Assembly: GCA_900540275.1 (NCBI GenBank)
Contig: UQFO01000002.1
Coordinates: 234,399 to 298,398 of the forward strand
Direction: 5' to 3'
Source: an uncultured Oscillospiraceae bacterium
Lineage (GTDB): Bacteria; Bacillota; Clostridia; Oscillospirales; Acutalibacteraceae
DNA: 64,000 nt
The notes under the pieces are model-generated. The model made no database searches. It was not told the DNA's origin and was given only the letters and a program-made list of their open reading frames with translations. Positions 25,239 to 34,542 of the stretch are shown here, in pieces (position 1 is the stretch's first letter; every line of letters begins with the position of its first letter). Position numbers and translations under genes: made by a program.

Positions 25239-27857
25239 TCAACGAACGGTTTTTCTTTTCTTGCGATGCGCGCAGACAATGGCGCCGCCCGAAAGCACGG
25301 CAAGCAGAGCCCAAAGCATCGGTGCGGAAAGGTCGCCCGTCTGGGGTGCTTTTCCTTCGCCGTTCTGCCCGTTATTCGTGTCCGCGTCGCCAGGAATTGC
25401 CGGATCCGGCTTTTCTTCCGGCTGCGTCGGCGTTACCGGCTGAAGGTTCTTTTGCGCAAGCACATAATAGCTGTTGATAAAGCTTGTGTTCAGGGCAAGC
25501 GATTCGTTCTCTTCTTCAGTAACAGGTACTAAAACCGCTTTGCCGCCGGTAAACTCAACACGGTAAAGCTGCGTGGCTGACTTATCGTAGCCTCCCGGCA
25601 GGTCGAACAGAAGGTCGACGCCTTCGCCGTTTTCGAGTACAAATTTTTCTCCGTCATAAACGGTTTCTATAGACAGAAGCGTAAACGCCTCGTCGCGTCC
25701 TTCCTGTTTGAGCGCATCCCTGACCGCGTTAAAATCCGCCCCCTGCGTTGCCTGGGCAACGGTAAATTCAACGCCCTGCGGCAGTGCGCCCTCGCTGTCC
25801 ACCATCGTAACGCCGCCGCTGCTCAGCACGGTATCGTCGAGCGCTTTGACGGTGAAGCGATAGGAACTGCCTTGATAGCCCTCGGTGTCCGCCAGGGTTG
25901 TAACGGTTACCTGCGCGCCTGTTTTCAGCACGCTTCGCGGAATATCTTCATTTACAGCGAAGGTACGGCCGCTAACCGTGAGTTCCGCATTGCCCTGCGG
26001 GTCGTTAAGAACAGGAACCATTACGACATGGTCGGTATAGGATGGCAGCGTAATTTCAGCTGCCGCGGACGGTGTGATTTCCTGTGTCTCGCCGAGCAGG
26101 CTGCCTGTTTTATCGTAGCTCGATACCTGAAGCTTTATAAGCTGCGGCACCGTTACGTCGGCATTCTTTGTAAACGCCTTAATCATAATGTTGCCGGTAT
26201 TCATGATAGTTTTATCCGCAAATACAGAAGAAACTTCCTTAAAATCTTCCCAGCCGTCCTCTTCGCTCCAGACAAAGCTTTCGCCTTTATTTGACTTTAC
26301 CGTGTACTGCACAAGTCCTTCCTCGGCGCTGCCGTCGGCAGCGTAGCCAGCCTGCGCGTCCTTTGGCGCAGCCTCATAAGAAACATAATAATTTCCCTGC
26401 TCATCAATGATTGTTTCCACTACGGAAAAACGCTCGTCTTTGCTTAGCTTGACCGGCTGTGAAAGCGCGACTGTATGGAAACCGCTGTATGCAAAGCTGT
26501 CCCTGCCGGCCGCGACAAGCTCGCCGTCATCAGCTGCGGCGGCGCCTTCATTGAGCCTATATACCTTGACTTCCACCGTCGAGTTTGCAGCATTTGTCGT
26601 TGCTGAAACCGCTCCAAGCTCTTCGTATCCAGTAGCGGTAAAAACATTAGACGCCGAGACCTTTTGAGCCGATTTCGCATTTAATGAAAAGCTCGCGCCC
26701 ATATAATCGTACTGGTAGTTGTTGTCGTAATCGAAGCCGCTGTCCTCTGAATCCAACTCAAGGCTGGTTGGCATCATAATGGTCTGGTCGTAATAAGACA
26801 GGTAGAAGTAACCGCTGCCGTCGATCCCCCATACTTTATCGGGCCTTGTTTCCTTGGTGCCCCAGCTGTTTTTGACAATCCAGGCGCCGGGCTGCTCCGG
26901 TCGGTGAGCCTCATTAAAGTTTTCTACGGCATAGCTGTCGTCCCAGCCGACGATGGAAACGCCGTGATTCGGCATTGTGCTGCCGGCACCGAACATAATA
27001 AACTCATCCACGCACTGCGCCCAGTTATCATAATTGAAGTATGCGCTGTTGCCCGTTGCCTCGTCCGGCTTGGAAACGTCGGCGTGGTAGGCGATTGTAA
27101 CGACGCCGGTTTTCATCAGCGCCTCTTTGATTGCAACCGTGCCGCTTTCGTTATATTCATACGGCGGCAAATTTCCTGATTCGTCAAGCTCAAAATCCCC
27201 GCCATAGGAGGAAGGGCTCGGCAGATAGTCCGCGTTGGTCAGGTGCGCAACTGAATGGAACCGTTTGCTTTCGGGTAAAGACCAATCGCCGTTTTTATCG
27301 TCCGTACCTTCGTTGTTTTGATAGGGCGCGTCCGCTTCGCTGGCGGCGCCCTGCCAGCTGCTCAAAATAGAAACAGCCTTATTGGGATTGCCGCCCTGGT
27401 CTAGCTCATTGTTGTAATCCTTAAGCAGTTTGATTCCTTCGCCCGCCTGGCTGCCCGTTTGGATTGGCTGGTACAAATACCATGCCAAATGGCGCTCGGA
27501 AAGGTCGGGATTTGAAGTTCCGTTCCTCATCAAATTGCTCTCAGACGCGGCCAGCGCGCCGAATGCCCAGCAGGCGCCCCACGGCATCTGGTTCTTAACA
27601 GAGGTGACATACCCCTCATCACGCAGGTCCAGTTTCTCAGGCAACGCCTCGTTGGCAGCGGGCAGGTCCTCCCCATCATATTGATAAAGGGACAAATCGC
27701 GGCTGCTGAAGCGCAAATCTCCCGCTATGTAGTCTGTGGCAAGGGTACGCCCCTCCTTTTCGGCCGGCGCGCCCTGCACCGCGGGTACCGCCATTGCCGT
27801 TAGCAGCAGCAGCGCCGTTGCGGAAGCGGATATGCGTTTCCAAATAGATTGTTTCAT
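25239..27857 (-). CDS. Cell-surface papain-family (C1A) cysteine protease with lectin-like domain and sortase-type C-terminus
   Basis: An 872-residue secreted protein. A signal peptide (residues 1-29) precedes the peptidase domain: LDLRDEGYVTSVKNQ with the oxyanion glutamine, then the nucleophile in GACWAFGALAA (about residue 97), the histidine in NHGVSIVGWDDSY (about 300) and the asparagine in WIVKNSWGT (about 330). A beta-rich part with FSLNAKSAQKVSASNVFTA-like strands follows (about 395-560, lectin-like domain often found after such proteases), then a region with bacterial Ig-like features. The C-terminus has a proline/glutamate linker, APQTGD, a hydrophobic helix and KKRK, a variant of the LPxTG cell-wall sorting signal. 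No sortase is in the window. Confidence 0.9.
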   Translation of the reverse strand: MKQSIWKRISASATALLLLTAMAVPAVQGAPAEKEGRTLATDYIAGDLRFSSRDLSLYQYDGEDLPAANEALPEKLDLRDEGYVTSVKNQMPWGACWAFGALAASESNLMRNGTSNPDLSERHLAWYLYQPIQTGSQAGEGIKLLKDYNNELDQGGNPNKAVSILSSWQGAASEADAPYQNNEGTDDKNGDWSLPESKRFHSVAHLTNADYLPSPSSYGGDFELDESGNLPPYEYNESGTVAIKEALMKTGVVTIAYHADVSKPDEATGNSAYFNYDNWAQCVDEFIMFGAGSTMPNHGVSIVGWDDSYAVENFNEAHRPEQPGAWIVKNSWGTKETRPDKVWGIDGSGYFYLSYYDQTIMMPTSLELDSEDSGFDYDNNYQYDYMGASFSLNAKSAQKVSASNVFTATGYEELGAVSATTNAANSTVEVKVYRLNEGAAAADDGELVAAGRDSFAYSGFHTVALSQPVKLSKDERFSVVETIIDEQGNYYVSYEAAPKDAQAGYAADGSAEEGLVQYTVKSNKGESFVWSEEDGWEDFKEVSSVFADKTIMNTGNIMIKAFTKNADVTVPQLIKLQVSSYDKTGSLLGETQEITPSAAAEITLPSYTDHVVMVPVLNDPQGNAELTVSGRTFAVNEDIPRSVLKTGAQVTVTTLADTEGYQGSSYRFTVKALDDTVLSSGGVTMVDSEGALPQGVEFTVAQATQGADFNAVRDALKQEGRDEAFTLLSIETVYDGEKFVLENGEGVDLLFDLPGGYDKSATQLYRVEFTGGKAVLVPVTEEENESLALNTSFINSYYVLAQKNLQPVTPTQPEEKPDPAIPGDADTNNGQNGEGKAPQTGDLSAPMLWALLAVLSGGAIVCAHRKKRKTVR

Positions 27858-28014
27858 TTAATAGCCTTCTTTCTTAATGTCAGTAAAACACTTTATAAAT
27901 AATACCATAAATTTACAGACTAAGAAAGTGAAACTTATATAAAATTGATTTTCGCCATAAAAAGGGTGGGCGCAGGCTTAAGCTGCTTCGTCCTATTAAA
28001 GTTGTGTTCCATGA

Positions 28015-28917
28015 TTAGTCGTTGGGTCGCTGATAGAAGTTCCCTGCGACCTGGTCTGTTTTTAGGATGTTGATAAAAGCCTTCGGGTCGACCTCGCGCA
28101 CTTTTTTTGTAAGCTTTTTCACCTGGTCGCCCGAGATAACGGAATAAATCATCGTCCGTGATTCCCCGTTATAAAGCCCTGTCCCGTAAAAAAGCGTTGC
28201 GCCGTGATGTGTGAATTCCTTGATATGCTCGTAGATTTCTTCCGATTGGTCGGAAATAATGAACAGCGTCGTGCGTTTATAACGGAAGTTGAGCATCTTT
28301 ACCACCTGTGTGGAGGTAAACTGAAAGATGATGGAATAAAGCGCCTTATCCCAGCCAAACAGAAGCCCCGCGACCGCAAGCATGACGGCGTTACCTACCA
28401 GGATATAGTTCCATGCGTCCACATTGAGCTTGTCGGACAGCGCGACCGCGATGAAATCAGTGCCTCCGCTCGTAGCGCGGCCCATCAGGCAAAGGCTGAT
28501 GGCAAAGCCGTTAATCAGCCCGCCGAAAATGCAGACAAGCAAAACGTCGTTTGTCAGCGGCATTGCGGGAATGACGTCAGTGAGCGTACTCGTCAGGACA
28601 ATCATCAGGCAGGAATATAATGTAAACCGCTTTCCTATCAGCTTAAAGCTGATAAGCGCGGGTACGGCATTGAGCAGAAAATTGATAAGCGAAAACGGAA
28701 GGGATAAATGCAAAAACTGCTGTGCGCTGCGCTGGATAAGTAGCGTCAGCCCATTGAAGCCGCCCGGGAACAGCCCGCCGGCTTCTACAAAGCTTTTAAT
28801 ATTGACAGCCATAATAACAGAAGCCGCGGCAATCAGTAAAAGCCTTCTGGCGTGCTCGCGCGCCGGCAGCGAATGTACCTCGTCCTCCAGAATACGCCTG
28901 GCTTTCCCCTTTTTCAT
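28015..28917 (-). CDS. YitT family membrane protein (DUF161-DUF2179)
   Basis: A 300-residue protein starting at 28917 after GGAGGG. Five to six hydrophobic segments occupy residues 25-205 and contain FVEAGGLFPGGFNGL and GRATSGGTDFIA, typical of YitT. A cytosolic C-terminal DUF2179 domain (about 215-300) has HHGATLFYGTGLYNGESRTMIYSVI. Many Firmicutes encode several paralogues; their transport role is not established. It stands alone. Confidence 0.9.
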   Translation of the reverse strand: MKKGKARRILEDEVHSLPAREHARRLLLIAAASVIMAVNIKSFVEAGGLFPGGFNGLTLLIQRSAQQFLHLSLPFSLINFLLNAVPALISFKLIGKRFTLYSCLMIVLTSTLTDVIPAMPLTNDVLLVCIFGGLINGFAISLCLMGRATSGGTDFIAVALSDKLNVDAWNYILVGNAVMLAVAGLLFGWDKALYSIIFQFTSTQVVKMLNFRYKRTTLFIISDQSEEIYEHIKEFTHHGATLFYGTGLYNGESRTMIYSVISGDQVKKLTKKVREVDPKAFINILKTDQVAGNFYQRPND

Positions 28918-29067
28918 GCCATACCCTCCAGAAAAACAGATTGCGCCCAAGGCTTACACAGCCCAAAGCCTGATATTGCGGTTTTATTGTAGCATACCCG
29001 GATGCAGGTTTCAAATTCCAAAGCAGACCAGATGGCCCGTATCGCATGATAACAGGATATGATAAAA

Positions 29068-29934
29068 TCAACCGTCTGCCATCATTTTTTCAAATACTTT
29101 TCCGATATCCGCATTCAGGCAAAGAGAACGATCCGCAATTTCTTCCGGACAGTAAGCCTCGCCAAAATTCAGGCAGGCATAAAACGCTTTTTCATTTTGC
29201 GCGGTCATCCGCCAAAATGGGTACTTAATAACGGCCGGCGTATTCCCACCGACGCCAAGCTCTAAAAACAGGATGCGCTGCCCTTCGTGCCTAAGGAGAA
29301 ATTCTTCATAACGGGCGTCTGCCTCGTGCCAGCCCCTGTCCTCCACAAAGGAATAATCGCAGCGCAGGTTCATTGCCATACGCGCGCCGCACACAGGGCA
29401 GTACGGGACAAGCTCTGATGGCACGCGCATCCCCTTCTGCCTTGCTATCATTTGGCGGACGGCTGTTTCATTATCATACGTCTTGTTATGGCACGGCCTG
29501 CCGCACTGCCAAAGCCCGTAATCGCCTTGTGTATAGAACAGGCGCCGTTTGTCGAACCCCGCAAGCTGGAACTGATGGTCAACATTTGTGGTAACAACAA
29601 AATAATCCTTATCACGAAGCTGGAAAAGCAGGTCGAGATAAGCCTTTCCCACGGGTACATTGTAACGGTTCCAGTAAATATGGCGGCTCCAATACGCCCA
29701 ATATTCCCCCGGGGTACTGTAGGGATAAAATCCAGCGGAATACATATCCTTAAAATGATATTTTTCTATAAAGTCCGCAAAGTGCCGTTCAAACCGTTCC
29801 CCGGCGTAGGTTAATCCCGCCGACACAGACAAGCCAGCCCCGGCTCCGACAACAACGGCGCTGGCCCTATCGATTTCAGCCTTCAGGCGCGAGCAGGCTT
29901 TGGTAGACGGCATAGTCGGCGTCTTTGAACACAT
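29068..29934 (-). CDS. SirTM-type sirtuin (probable protein ADP-ribosyltransferase)
   Basis: A 288-residue sirtuin-fold protein. NAD-binding GAGAGLSVSAG (about residue 30) and TTNVDHQFQLAG (about 113) are present. The position of the deacetylase histidine (HG in typical sirtuins) reads TQGDYGLWQC, so a glutamine replaces it. A zinc ribbon has CPVCGARM and a following RC. SirTMs described by Rack and colleagues carry such changes, transfer ADP-ribose to a lipoylated GcvH-like protein, and are encoded next to a macrodomain hydrolase. Here the macrodomain gene is directly upstream and overlaps by 59 bases; GAGGTGA seven bases before 29934 supports the long start. GcvH-L and LplA2 are not in the window. 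Confidence 0.86.
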   Translation of the reverse strand: MCSKTPTMPSTKACSRLKAEIDRASAVVVGAGAGLSVSAGLTYAGERFERHFADFIEKYHFKDMYSAGFYPYSTPGEYWAYWSRHIYWNRYNVPVGKAYLDLLFQLRDKDYFVVTTNVDHQFQLAGFDKRRLFYTQGDYGLWQCGRPCHNKTYDNETAVRQMIARQKGMRVPSELVPYCPVCGARMAMNLRCDYSFVEDRGWHEADARYEEFLLRHEGQRILFLELGVGGNTPAVIKYPFWRMTAQNEKAFYACLNFGEAYCPEEIADRSLCLNADIGKVFEKMMADG

Positions 29935-30658
29935 TGAATATCACCTCGATTTCCGTTTGTGAACGGCTCAGATAGCCGGTAACCGTATTAACCGCGATTT
30001 CCGCTGCCAGCGTGTTCGGAAAATGGAACTCGCCGGTTGAGATACAGCAAAACGCAACAGAGCCGATGTGGTTTTGTTCCGCAAGCTCCAGGCAGGAACG
30101 GTAGCAAGACGCAAGCAGCCGGCAGTCCCTGTCATCCGGTTTGCCGGAAATAACAGGGCCTACCGTATGCAGGACATATTCGCAGGGAAGGTTGAAGGCT
30201 TGCGTTAAAACCGCCTGTCCTGTGGGCAAACCATTTTTTCGCTTCCGCATCAGCTCTGCGCAGCATAGCCTCAGTTGTATTCCCGCATAGGTGTGGACGG
30301 CGTTGTCGATGCACTGGTGGCACGGAACAAAGCAGCCGAGCATCGCGCTGTTTGCGGCGTTGACTATAGCGCCAGCCGCGAGTGTTGTAATATCCCCCTG
30401 CCAGAGATAAACGCGCTCCCTGACAGGGGTAAGGTCCTTCATGCTTGTTACCTTCTTTTTTGAAAGCTCTTCCCTGAGGTAATCATCCTGCACACAAAGC
30501 AGGCGTTCCCCTGCCGGAATTGGCGGGCGCAGGTTCATCAATGACCTGAGTAAACGCTTTTTCCCTTGTGTTGCTTCAGGAATTTCAATATCCCGAAAAC
30601 GCGGCTGTTCCTTGATAAGTTCCCGTATCAGGTAATCCAAACGCTCCCGCTGCGTCAT
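29876..30658 (-). CDS. Zinc-containing macrodomain ADP-ribosyl hydrolase
   Basis: A 260-residue protein with a helical N-terminal part (about 85 residues) and a macrodomain: WQGDITTLAAGAIVNAANSAMLGCF (split: WQGDITTLAAGAIVNAAN, then SAMLGCFVPCHQCID). The Cys-His-Cys set in GCFVPCHQCIDNAVH is the zinc site of the class that travels with SirTM sirtuins. YVLHTVGPV and CCISTGEFHFP match the ADP-ribose loop regions. It removes ADP-ribose placed by the downstream sirtuin, so the two form a writer and eraser pair. It is the first gene of the pair. Confidence 0.92.
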   Translation of the reverse strand: MTQRERLDYLIRELIKEQPRFRDIEIPEATQGKKRLLRSLMNLRPPIPAGERLLCVQDDYLREELSKKKVTSMKDLTPVRERVYLWQGDITTLAAGAIVNAANSAMLGCFVPCHQCIDNAVHTYAGIQLRLCCAELMRKRKNGLPTGQAVLTQAFNLPCEYVLHTVGPVISGKPDDRDCRLLASCYRSCLELAEQNHIGSVAFCCISTGEFHFPNTLAAEIAVNTVTGYLSRSQTEIEVIFNVFKDADYAVYQSLLAPEG

Positions 30659-30735
30659 ACTGCATTCCCCGCTTTCATCCGGTTAAAAATAGTAAGCGGC
30701 GGGGCCGCTTCACAGCTCCGCCCAGCATATGAGAA

Positions 30736-31533
30736 TTATCCATAGAAAAAGCCGGCCGTCATATCGAGGTAATTTTCCCCGCCGTAATTGGGGTATTCCC
30801 TCATCACGGCCGTTTTGAATTCCCCTGCGCTGCCGCAGGCCGCGGCTATTTCCTCCAGCCTTTTGAGATACGCAAGCTTTGTTTCTACATCCTTTAAATC
30901 CTCCGGCGTATAATGGGAGGTCAAAACCAGCATATAGCCTTTTTCCAGATAACCCTCGAGCTGTTTTTCCATAGCTTCGGCGTGCTGTGCGCCTGCTATT
31001 ATAGAATGGCAGTCATGTCCCAGCATATGGGTGTAGACCGTATTTATTTCTGGGATTTCGAGGTCGAATGCGTCGGGGGTAACCGTTATAATCAATTCAA
31101 TCCCGCCGATTGTGGCGGGCCCTTCTGCCAAATAATCGGTGACTGTATGAACCGTGCCGTCAAAAGCCTCTCCAAACGTTTCCGTAAAGCTTTCAATCAG
31201 TGCTTTCCCACCGCCTGTGTGTCCGTATTCATCCGCGTTTTTGGTAGCATATTTGCGCACATCCGGCAAGAACGACGCGCCCGCCATATGATAGGCCAGC
31301 AGCACACCCGAAACGTTAAGCCCTTGCTGCGCAAGATACGCCTCCAGCTCCCTGTTGTTGTCGAAAAAACACGGGGATTCAATCAGGATAGCGTTCCCGT
31401 TTTTCTCAATAATGAATACCTCGTCGTCGATGAAATCGTTCGTCTTATAAGCGTGGAGCTTGACGGCGCCAAAGTCGTAGACATTCATTTCTCCCTTTGT
31501 GAGTGTAATTCTTTCATATGTATCTTTGTTCAT
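30736..31533 (-). CDS. Metallo-beta-lactamase-fold-like protein, HxlR-associated
   Basis: A 265-residue cytosolic protein starting at 31533 after GGGAGGAAAC. It has strand patterns of the MBL superfamily (DDEVFIIEKNGNAILIESPCFFDN; split at FIIEKN), but the usual HxHxDH metal motif is absent: the segment at that place reads LAYHMAGAS. HMLGHDCHSIIAG (about 168) and TSHYTPEDL (about 208) keep some histidines. It could be a degenerate MBL-fold hydrolase or a binding protein. It diverges from an HxlR regulator, which probably controls it. Confidence 0.6.
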   Translation of the reverse strand: MNKDTYERITLTKGEMNVYDFGAVKLHAYKTNDFIDDEVFIIEKNGNAILIESPCFFDNNRELEAYLAQQGLNVSGVLLAYHMAGASFLPDVRKYATKNADEYGHTGGGKALIESFTETFGEAFDGTVHTVTDYLAEGPATIGGIELIITVTPDAFDLEIPEINTVYTHMLGHDCHSIIAGAQHAEAMEKQLEGYLEKGYMLVLTSHYTPEDLKDVETKLAYLKRLEEIAAACGSAGEFKTAVMREYPNYGGENYLDMTAGFFYG

Positions 31534-31756
31534 TGCAGTTTCCTCCCGGAATTATATTCAGGGGTCATTGACTTTATCATCCCCTGAATATACAATAGAA
31601 CCATAGAGACAATTTGTAAAGTAAGCACTTTTTTGTTTGGTAGTTACCTTTTGGATACAATTGGACAGTTTCTGATAAGAAACCATTGCAAATACATGCG
31701 CTTTCTTTAAGAATACGTCTGTCATTTATAATTTTTAAGAGATTTGGGGGACTTTT
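31534..31756. promoter_or_regulatory. Divergent control region between MBL-like gene and hxlR
   Basis: About 220 bases of AT-rich sequence between two divergent starts. GGTAGTTACC (31639-31648) is a near-palindrome and is followed by GGATAC and by AAGAAACC; HxlR-type proteins bind such GTA/TAC motifs, so this is a candidate operator. No gene is seen inside. Confidence 0.4.
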
Positions 31757-32080
31757 ATGGAACGGCCTGTATTGCCCGCCTGCCCTGTGGAGATGACGCT
31801 TTCCATGATTGGCGATAAATGGAAGGTATTAATCCTGCGTGACCTGCTGCCAGGCACGAAACGGTTCGGCGAACTGAAAAAATCGATAGGAAGCGTCAGC
31901 CAGAAGGTTTTGACCGCCCAGCTGCGGGATATGGAGGAAAAGGGGCTTGTTTTCAGGAAGGTATACGCCGAGGTACCGCCTCGGGTGGAATATACGCTGA
32001 CCGACACCGGATACAGCCTGAAGCCGATTCTGGACGCCATGGCAAGGTGGGGCGAGGAGTATAAAGAAAAAAACGCCTGA
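31757..32080 (+). CDS. HxlR-family transcriptional regulator
   Basis: A 107-residue winged-helix regulator. The N-terminus ERPVLPACPVEMTLSMIGDKWKVLILRDL contains the conserved cysteine (CPVE) that many HxlR proteins use as a redox or electrophile sensor. FGELKKSIGSVSQKVLTAQL is the recognition helix region and RVEYTLTDTGYSL the wing. GGGGGAC precedes the start. It is divergent from the MBL-like gene and is probably its regulator. It ends at a strong terminator. Confidence 0.93.
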   Translation: MERPVLPACPVEMTLSMIGDKWKVLILRDLLPGTKRFGELKKSIGSVSQKVLTAQLRDMEEKGLVFRKVYAEVPPRVEYTLTDTGYSLKPILDAMARWGEEYKEKNA

Positions 32081-32089
32081 AGAAAGAAA

Positions 32090-32128
32090 ATAACCGGGGA
32101 CGGCTATAAAGCCGTCCCCGGTTTGACT
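32090..32128. terminator. Bidirectional terminator between hxlR and the ABC permease
   Basis: Thirteen-base perfect arms AACCGGGGACGGC and GCCGTCCCCGGTT around TATAAA, between convergent genes. Confidence 0.93.
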
Positions 32129-32154
32129 TTGTAAATATGATTCGCCCTGCTGAA

Positions 32155-34539
32155 TTATTCCGTAACCAATGCGTAAGCTGAAATTTTGCGGATGCGCCAG
32201 GTGGTAAGCATGGAAAGAAGGTAGGAAAAAACAACGACGCCAACGCCGAAGCAGGCTATCCAGAGCGGGTCTACGATAAAACTGGCCCGCATTACGCCCG
32301 CGCCCTTCATAGCGACCGACATCAGCGGGTTCGTGCAAAACGCGCCTAAAAGGCTGCCGGTTGCCGAGCCAAAAACAACGGGAAGCATAAAGGTAAGGGA
32401 AAGCTGGTTCATCAGCTGGAAGGTAGTGTAGCCGATGGCCTTCTGGATACCGAGCTCCCGTTTACGGCGAATGACGGAGGAGCTTATCATAAAGTAAAGC
32501 ACCAGCGCGACGACCATCAGCGTAATAACCAGCATGGCCAGCCCCATTGCGGCGACAATGCTCTGATAGGAGGACATGCCCTCCGCCATGAGCTTATCGA
32601 AGTCGGAAAAGCTGAGTACCGTTTCTTTATCGAATTTATCCTCCAGCTTTTCGATAAACGCGGCGGTTTCAGTTCCTTCATTGAGATAAATATAAAGGGA
32701 CTGCGGCTTAAAATCAGGGTTGAGCCGCTTAAAATCATCGGCAAGGATACAGGTATTCGTCCCGCCCATGCTGGAACCGTTCGTAAGGCCTGTTATGGTA
32801 AAGATTTCCGTCTTATCTCCAAAGCCTGCTTCGACGGTATCCCCCACGGTTTTTTCCAGGCGTTCAGACAAAATACCCGCCAGGACGATTTCATTCTTTT
32901 TTTCCGGATAGCGGCCTTCATAGACCAGCCGTGTTTCTTTTTCGCCGTAATCCCGCATGACATAAGCAGACACATCGGAACCATCCAGTTTGATTTTCAC
33001 CTCATCCAGATAGACAGTCTTGCGTACCTGCTCCATTGCTTCAATCGCTTTTATCGTTTCGGACTGGTCCTTTTCCGTGTTGAGCGCGGCGATTATGTTT
33101 GTAATTTCCATGCCCGGCACCTCAGCAAAGGCTTTTGTATCGACGGTTGTGTTGTAATACATGACGACACCGAACGCCCCCGCAAATGAAACGGCCGCCA
33201 GAATTACTAAAATCATGATATTTTGCCTGATGTTCTGCAGAACTGACTTGATTCCCAATGTGAGCGGCAGAGGCCCCGCCGCATGGTCCAGCGGCAGGCG
33301 GTTATGCTTGAACTTGCGCGCCGAGCTTTCCCCGCGCAGGGCGCTGATGGGATTGAGCTTTTTTATGCGCCGGGTGGCAAGCAGTACAACAATAAGAATA
33401 ATCAACAGGATAATAAGCAGCGCCGCGATGCTGATTGCAGGGTCGAAGCCCTGCTCCCACCGAAGGCCGGATTGCTGTTCAAACACCGCCGCAACCGCTG
33501 GCAGCAGCGGATAAGAAAGCGAAATTCCCGCGATACATCCAACACCCGCAATCAGGAGATATTGCAGGAGAAGGGAAAGCCTAATCTGCCTGCCGGTATA
33601 CCCAATTGCCTTGAGGGAACCAATTTTCATCATATCGTCCTCTATGCTGTTGACAATCCGGAAGCGCACCACAAGCAGGCAGACGGCAACAATAATCAGG
33701 GAAAACATGACCATCATAGCTGCCATCATCGTCGCCATCATACAGCGCGCCATTTCTATGAGCTCAATATCGAATGCCACCAACATAGAGGACATGTCAC
33801 CGGCAATCAGCGAAGCAGAATTAAGGTTCATAAATTCACGGACGCCGCTCTCAACGGCTGAGGAATTCTTTACCTCATCCAGCTTTGCAAACACGAGATG
33901 AAGGTCGTATGCGGGGTTATCCAGAATGCCGGAAACCTCACGGTAGGTCTCTTCCGGCAGGTAAAAGCTTATCAGGCCGGTATCTGCCGCGCTGAAAAAA
34001 ATATCCTCAGTATAGCCTTTCACTGTAAAGGTGAGCGACTTGTCTTTGCCTGAAGATTCGTCGGTATAATCAAGCGTTATTTTGTCATTGAGCTGATAGC
34101 CGTAAACTGCCTTAAAAATATCCGGGACATAGACGGACATTTCCCCTGAAGGCAGGTGCTCTCCGACATATTTCCATTTGGAAATCTCCCGTTTTTCGTC
34201 CATGTTCTGGAACAAAATGGTATGTGATTTTTCTTCCCCGCCGGTTACGACGCGCGAGCTGAGCCAAAGCGCATTGTTTGCCTGCGTCTTTTTTACATGC
34301 TGATTGCTGTCAATATAGCTTTTGACTTCATCTGAGTAGATTGCTCCGGGAATCGCGTAGTAAGCGTCGGCAGGTGAAAGCTCCTGTTTCAGGCTGCTGA
34401 AAAAGCTGCCGTAATTGATTGCAACCAAAAGGCCCATATTGAGCAGAAGCGCCGCGATTAAAAACATGACGACAAGCGTTACCGAAACAGACTTGGATTT
34501 CCGGATATTCGCACGGGCGTGCATCCATAATTTTCCCAT
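32155..34539 (-). CDS. ABC transporter permease, double FtsX type
   Basis: A 794-residue membrane protein. An N-terminal helix (about 18-40) is followed by a large extracytoplasmic domain (about 45-255), three helices with an FtsX core (MMKIGSLKAIGYTGRQIRLS, about 303), a mid-protein helix (about 430-450), a second extracytoplasmic domain and a second FtsX core (RELGIQKAIGYTTFQLMNQ, about 691). This is the MacB/Vex/LolC-like layout of exporters for peptides, antibiotics or lipids. It is the third gene after tetR and the ATPase; the ATPase stop is three bases upstream of its start. The cargo is unknown. Confidence 0.92.
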   Translation of the reverse strand: MGKLWMHARANIRKSKSVSVTLVVMFLIAALLLNMGLLVAINYGSFFSSLKQELSPADAYYAIPGAIYSDEVKSYIDSNQHVKKTQANNALWLSSRVVTGGEEKSHTILFQNMDEKREISKWKYVGEHLPSGEMSVYVPDIFKAVYGYQLNDKITLDYTDESSGKDKSLTFTVKGYTEDIFFSAADTGLISFYLPEETYREVSGILDNPAYDLHLVFAKLDEVKNSSAVESGVREFMNLNSASLIAGDMSSMLVAFDIELIEMARCMMATMMAAMMVMFSLIIVAVCLLVVRFRIVNSIEDDMMKIGSLKAIGYTGRQIRLSLLLQYLLIAGVGCIAGISLSYPLLPAVAAVFEQQSGLRWEQGFDPAISIAALLIILLIILIVVLLATRRIKKLNPISALRGESSARKFKHNRLPLDHAAGPLPLTLGIKSVLQNIRQNIMILVILAAVSFAGAFGVVMYYNTTVDTKAFAEVPGMEITNIIAALNTEKDQSETIKAIEAMEQVRKTVYLDEVKIKLDGSDVSAYVMRDYGEKETRLVYEGRYPEKKNEIVLAGILSERLEKTVGDTVEAGFGDKTEIFTITGLTNGSSMGGTNTCILADDFKRLNPDFKPQSLYIYLNEGTETAAFIEKLEDKFDKETVLSFSDFDKLMAEGMSSYQSIVAAMGLAMLVITLMVVALVLYFMISSSVIRRKRELGIQKAIGYTTFQLMNQLSLTFMLPVVFGSATGSLLGAFCTNPLMSVAMKGAGVMRASFIVDPLWIACFGVGVVVFSYLLSMLTTWRIRKISAYALVTE

Positions 34540-34542
34540 CGG

